A DNA stretch of 64,000 bases from positions 29,664 to 93,663 of the forward strand of contig QHWB01000054.1 in NCBI GenBank assembly GCA_003222395.1, in the 5' to 3' direction. Numbering within the stretch: position 1 is the first letter of the stretch; every line of letters begins with the position of its first letter. The stretch is from Acidobacteriota bacterium. GTDB lineage: Bacteria > Acidobacteriota > Vicinamibacteria > Vicinamibacterales > CAVVIG01. Below are positions 60,801 to 64,000 of this stretch, piece by piece. The notes under the pieces are model-generated. The model saw only the letters and a list, made by a program, of their open reading frames with translations, made no database searches and was not told the DNA's origin. The position numbers and the translations under genes are program-made.

Positions 60801-63800
60801 GTTCGTGATCGACTCGTTGCTGCCGACGTTGAGCGTCGTCCTGGCCGATAGCGTCGTGCCGTCGCTGCCGGTCGTGAAGATGGCCCACGGCGGGCTGTTG
60901 AAGGTCGTCGACGTCCCGTCGATCGCTCCGAGTCCCGCATGTTCGAAGGGTGTGCCGCTGAACGTCGCGACGAACTCGATCATGTGGTCCGGATTGAACA
61001 CGCTGTCGGTGCGCACGTTGGCGCCGTCGAGCACGAGCTGTCCACCGGTGACAACGGCGCTTCCGCCCGGCGACAGGACCGTGGCCGACCATCCGGCCGG
61101 CAGTCCCGTGGCGGTCACTTCGGCGGCGGAGAATTCGGTCCCGATCGTCGGCTTCAGCAGGAGCTCGCCGTTCCCGCGCTCGCCGATGTACCCGTTCGCA
61201 TCGATCAAGCCGCTCGTGAAATCGGCGACCGTGGTGTCGAAGAAATGCGCCGACGACACGGTCAAGCTGGCGGGCGTTCCCGGGACAATCGCCGAGTTCG
61301 ACGACGCATCGGTCGACGTCACGCGGTAGTAATACGTCGTGTTCGCCTGCAGACCGGACAGCGTGACCGCGTGTGACGTGACGCCGCTCCCGCCGGTTAC
61401 CGTTTGCGTCAGCGCGGTCGGCGATAGACCGTATGCCACGCTGGATGAAGACGACTCGTCGGTCGTCCACTGGATGATCGCCGTCGTCGCATCGATCTGA
61501 ACGGCGGTCAATCCGGAGATCACCGGCGGCTTGACATCGGTCGTGACGGCGATGGCCGGACTGAACACGACGTCGACCCAGTAGTTCGCCGCGTTGAAGC
61601 TGGCGCTCGGAAAGCCCGCGCCGCCGTGGAACACGCCGTTCCCGGCGCCGACTACGTTGGCGGGCGCATGGAGCGGTGGATTGTCGTGGCCGGACGATTG
61701 GAAGTACAGCGAGTCGAAGCCGTAGTGACCGTTCGGTGCGAAATACGACGCGACGTACGTCGTGTTGGCCACGATCGCGACCGGCGTCGCGAACGAGACT
61801 TCCTGCCACCCGTACGTGGTCTCGCCGGCGAACGTCGCACTCGCGAGCGACGCGCCCGCGCTCGACCAGAGATGACCCACGTGCGTCCCGGTGTTGCCGG
61901 GGCCCTTGTAGAAGCGGATGCCCGTGACGAACCCGTTCACGTCCGACCGGAACTTGACGCCGAGCTCCTGCGCGCTCAGATCGGTTGCCGCAGCGATTCC
62001 CGGCGTTGGCGCCGGACTCCAGATCGTGAAGTGTTCCTGCGCCGGCGTCTGAACCACGACGCTCATGCCGACGCCCGGCACCTCGAGGTTGCCGCTATCG
62101 TCGACGGCGCGGCTGCGAATGACGGCCGAGGTGCCGTCGGGGATCCACGTATAGCTCCAGGTGTCACGGCCGTCCGCTGGATGCCACGTGGCACCGCCGT
62201 CCACCGACACGTCGACGCCGCCCACCACGCCGCCGATGTCCGAGGCCGTGCCTGTGATGCTGACCGGGATGCTGCGTTGAATTGTGGTGCCGAGAGGAAA
62301 CGCGTCGATCGCCGATGTCGGCGCGACCGTATCGGTCGAGGCGCTCGCGATGTGCAGACCGGTGGCGGTCAGGAGCGAGCCCGCCGGCACGCCCGGCTGA
62401 ACACCCATGTCGGCGAACAGGTTCACCATCGCCTGCTGCATGCTGAGGCTTGGCGCCGGACCGTTCAGATCGTGGTCGCCGTCGAGGCCCCAGGACCATT
62501 GAATCGAGCCGGCGCCGAACACGAGCGCCCCGCTCGCATGCTTGTACAGCGTCAGATGGTGCGTCGCGACATCCGGCGCGAACGTGTTGCCGTAATCGAA
62601 GAGATGTTCGTCGACGGGGTTGACCGTCGTCGTCGACATGCGAATGATGCCGGCGGGCCGCGATCCGTTATCGAGATCTTCGTCCCACTCGTAGCCGATG
62701 ACGCCGGCCGGGAGCTGCGCCGTCGCATTGCTGGCGGCGAGCGTCGCGACGTCGGTGTTGCGCCAGAACCGCATCCGGCCGTCGGCCGGCGGGACGAACC
62801 CCGTCGGAGTGGAGCAGCAGTCGACGGTGAAAATCTGCCCGCTGACCGCGTTCTCCGGGCGGCCGCCGTCCGCGCTGAAGCGCGGATCGCGCCACGTGCC
62901 GGTCCACGTGGGCGTCGGATCGATCTTGGCGTTCTGCCACGTCTCCTTGTACGACACGAGCGTCCGGTAGTTGTCCTCCCACCGCGTCTTCCAGTACATC
63001 TCGTTGCCGCTCGCGAACACGAGGTCTTTTCCGCCGTTGCGCGCCGCTTCGACGTTGGCGCGCTCCTCGGCGGACCAGTACTCGTCGTGGCCCGACGACA
63101 TGAACACCTGGTGCGCGAGAATCGGATTGGCTGCGCCGGCGTTGCGCGCGAGATCGGCGGTGCTCAGGTAGCTGACGTCGTAGCCGTTCGATTCGAGAAA
63201 GCGCACCATCGGGTACTCGGCGCTGAACACGAAGCTGCGCGCGTTGCCGTTGCCCCGGGTGTTGAACGGACGGTTGTAGCTCAATTTGTACGCGCGCGCG
63301 GGACTCGATCCGGCCGCAGGCGTCGCGCCGCCGACGTAGAAGCTGTTGCCGCCGTACGAGTTGTAGGCCTGCCACGTCGTGTCCGACGTCTTCACGATCA
63401 AATCGGAGTGACTGGTGTCGTCGCGCACGACGAAGAAGATATGGCTGGCGCCCGCCACGTCGTCTCGCACGGCTTTCGCGAAATAGATGCCGGACGTCAT
63501 CGGCGTCGGCGTGGATGACAGATCCCAGACCGCAGCCGGGTCCTGAACCCACGCGCCACAGTCGGTCATGCCGGTATCGGCCGCGGTGGGACAATCGGCC
63601 TGTTGAATGCCGTTCAACGACCCCACCGCCGGCACTCTCGCCACGAGCCGTGCGCCGTTGCCGCCGTAATAGCCCATGCGGTAGATGTTGAGATGGTAGA
63701 GCCCGCCGGGCGTCACACTGACTTTGAAGTGGACGAGGCCGTTTGTGTTGACGCTGAAGTCGGCCGCGAAGCCCTGGATGTTCGCATCGCCCGACGAAGG

Positions 63801-64000
63801 ATTCAGGCCGAGATCCCACTCGGTATCCGGCGCGCCCGTCTTGCAGTTCTCCGCGACGATCGCATTGGGCGGCGTGAGACACGGATTGGCGGCCTTCACC
63901 GTGACCCACGGCCTGATGTCGCCGCTGAACGATCCGACGGCGACACACACCACGAACAGGAAAACCACAACACGCCGCAGCTGCTTGATCAGAGTTCGCA
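57885..64000 (-). CDS. Giant secreted repeat protein: dimethylformamidase-like, DUF4082, Fn3 and MBG domains
   Basis: At least 2027 residues. The frame reaches the window edge; RTLIKQLRRVVVFLFVVCVA looks like a signal peptide whose ATG may sit exactly at the edge. Approximate order, counted from GTG 63968: dimethylformamidase-beta-like domain (20-520; MSSGHDEYWSAEERANVEA), Ig-like (545-640), DUF4082 (650-790; GVKFRSDVNGFVTGIRFYKG), fibronectin III (810-890), a DUF1349/LamG-like region (900-1250), five MBG repeats (1299-1693), an Ig-like domain (1694-1790) and a C-terminal module shared with the propeller protein at 55552. The first half parallels the protein at 1-2627. It is probably a large matrix or adhesion protein. 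Confidence 0.88.
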   Translation of the reverse strand, partial: RTLIKQLRRVVVFLFVVCVAVGSFSGDIRPWVTVKAANPCLTPPNAIVAENCKTGAPDTEWDLGLNPSSGDANIQGFAADFSVNTNGLVHFKVSVTPGGLYHLNIYRMGYYGGNGARLVARVPAVGSLNGIQQADCPTAADTGMTDCGAWVQDPAAVWDLSSTPTPMTSGIYFAKAVRDDVAGASHIFFVVRDDTSHSDLIVKTSDTTWQAYNSYGGNSFYVGGATPAAGSSPARAYKLSYNRPFNTRGNGNARSFVFSAEYPMVRFLESNGYDVSYLSTADLARNAGAANPILAHQVFMSSGHDEYWSAEERANVEAARNGGKDLVFASGNEMYWKTRWEDNYRTLVSYKETWQNAKIDPTPTWTGTWRDPRFSADGGRPENAVSGQIFTVDCCSTPTGFVPPADGRMRFWRNTDVATLAASNATAQLPAGVIGYEWDEDLDNGSRPAGIIRMSTTTVNPVDEHLFDYGNTFAPDVATHHLTLYKHASGALVFGAGSIQWSWGLDGDHDLNGPAPSLSMQQAMVNLFADMGVQPGVPAGSLLTATGLHIASASTDTVAPTSAIDAFPLGTTIQRSIPVSITGTASDIGGVVGGVDVSVDGGATWHPADGRDTWSYTWIPDGTSAVIRSRAVDDSGNLEVPGVGMSVVVQTPAQEHFTIWSPAPTPGIAAATDLSAQELGVKFRSDVNGFVTGIRFYKGPGNTGTHVGHLWSSAGASLASATFAGETTYGWQEVSFATPVAIVANTTYVASYFAPNGHYGFDSLYFQSSGHDNPPLHAPANVVGAGNGVFHGGAGFPSASFNAANYWVDVVFSPAIAVTTDVKPPVISGLTAVQIDATTAIIQWTTDESSSSSVAYGLSPTALTQTVTGGSGVTSHAVTLSGLQANTTYYYRVTSTDASSNSAIVPGTPASLTVSSAHFFDTTVADFTSGLIDANGYIGERGNGELLLKPTIGTEFSAAEVTATGLPAGWSATVLSPGGSAVVTGGQLVLDGANVRTDSVFNPDHMIEFVATFSGTPFEHAGLGAIDGTSTTFNSPPWAIFTTGSDGTTLSARTTLNVGSNESITNIGSAYLNAPHLFRIMWTSTSATYFVDDLLIAQHSFPPPGPAAPSASDFVVDGNSVRVDWVHMSPYAASTTFTSRVFDANGPVAWGALAWTADTPAGTSLTMRVHTGNTPTPDATWTPFTVVGANGGAIGTTARYVQYKADLRATDPSQTPVVYDVTIGFPGLAATRIAPTITWNNPADITYGTALGASQLNATANVPGTFAYSPAAGTILGAGPNQTLSVTFTPTDTVSYSTVTSHASINVLKATASVTPAAASKTYGATDPTFTGTLSGFLARDAVTATYSRTAGETVAGGPYTISAVLSPASVLTNYTITYNTATFTINKATASVTPAAASKTYGATDPTFTGTLSGFLAKDAVTATYSRTAGETVAGGPYTISAVLSPATVLTNYTITYNTAAFTINKATASVTPAAASKTYGASDPAFTGTLTGFLPSDAVTATYSRTAGETVAGSPYTISAVLSPATALANYTITYNTAAFTINKAAASVTPAAASKTYGAADPAFTGTLTGFLPSDAVTATYSRTAGETVAGGPYTISAVLSPAAVLTNYTITYNTAAFTINKAAASVTPASATKVYGASDPVLTGTPSGFLASDAVTATYSRTAGETVAGSPYVISATLSPAGVLGNYQITFKTASFTITKGQATVTAPTSSNASTTYGDAVTFTASVLAVSPSGGIPTGTITFNDNGVPIPGGTAVINATGQASVTVTGVNAGSRLITATYSGDSNFFGSGPSVATTQTVAQATGTATMTVSALTPQYSDLDTFTATFTPSKAGGPAPAKINFKVGTQVLPDVTPTPSGGNYVYTWTGQMIEPSPFGTAPTGQMKPGSRTVTAAFTDPNFSMTNPAKLITIRAEDARVAYGGPTSFALGAATGTVTLNLTVKDITAMVGDPASDATAGDIRNAQVQFFDRGTNTILGTVNVSSGADTTVGTATFNWAVNLGTATSKTFSIGFVVTNYYARNLTSDNVSITVTK
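58890..60074 (-). repeat. Five tandem 237-bp MBG repeats
   Basis: Five units of exactly 79 codons each read KATASVTPAAASKTYGA, DPTFTGTLSGFLA, DAVTATYSRTAGETVAGGPY and TNYTITYNTAAFTIN with few changes. Units 1-4 are closest; the unit nearest 58890 is most diverged (KVYGASDPVLTG, YQITFKTASFTIT). The near-identity suggests recent duplication or recombination. Confidence 0.9.

Noticed and set aside
57885..64000. Functional N,N-dimethylformamidase
   Set aside because: Only the shared large-subunit fold is seen, in an exported multidomain protein with no small-subunit gene nearby.

Overview
The window is GC-rich, almost fully coding, and carries no tRNA, rRNA, CRISPR array or transposase that I can see. 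Gene content suggests an Acidobacteriota-like bacterium, possibly of the Vicinamibacteria type. This is inferred from the XrtA/PEP-CTERM style exopolysaccharide (EPS) genes, the large secreted Ig/MBG-repeat proteins and the small repeat families; no ribosomal gene is present to prove it.

Layout. (1) 1-2725, minus: a secreted N,N-dimethylformamidase-beta-like surface protein, cut by the window edge, preceded by a 34-residue PEP-CTERM-like mini-ORF. (2) 3033-15231, plus: one tightly overlapping operon with a Wzm/Wzt exporter, a WlbB/A/C-like amino-sugar trio, a fused E1 alpha/beta dehydrogenase, a lipoyl domain/left-handed beta-helix acyltransferase fusion, an epimerase, a second sugar aminotransferase and two glycosyltransferases. 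(3) 23810-15147, minus: a converging operon of glycosyltransferases, an O-antigen-ligase-like protein, an asparagine-synthase-like amidotransferase and a methyltransferase. (4) 23921-34976, plus: a glycosyltransferase and three secreted proteins that share one unrecognised C-terminal module of about 370 residues, followed by a sugar acetyltransferase and an Stp1-like glycosyltransferase. (5) 35255-39458, plus: an orphan NarL-type regulator, a di-haem peroxidase and a choice-of-anchor-P-like protein. (6) 52794-39549, minus: the EPS core, namely a PilZ protein, two sigma-54 activators without sensory domains, Wza, an outer-membrane protein, Wzz, a BY-kinase, a priming sugar transferase, a deacetylase, a FemAB protein and a large lyase-like membrane protein. 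(7) 52963-64000: two paralogous tiny basic proteins, and three secreted beta-propeller or repeat proteins.

The EPS genes look like the XrtA-associated set (TIGR03006/03007/03013/03016/03018/03019/03027/03087/03088/03097/03108-type proteins), but no exosortase lies in the window. Five strong sigma-54 promoters (TGGCSNNYTYYTTGCW-like, GG-N10-GC) stand before the main transcription units, and most have a GACTTTTGTC-type palindrome 60-150 bp upstream. I read this as a local sigma-54 regulon run by the two truncated enhancer-binding proteins encoded here. The most unusual biochemistry is the E1 plus lipoyl/LbH pair, which could move an acyl group from a 2-oxo acid through a lipoyl arm directly onto an amino sugar.
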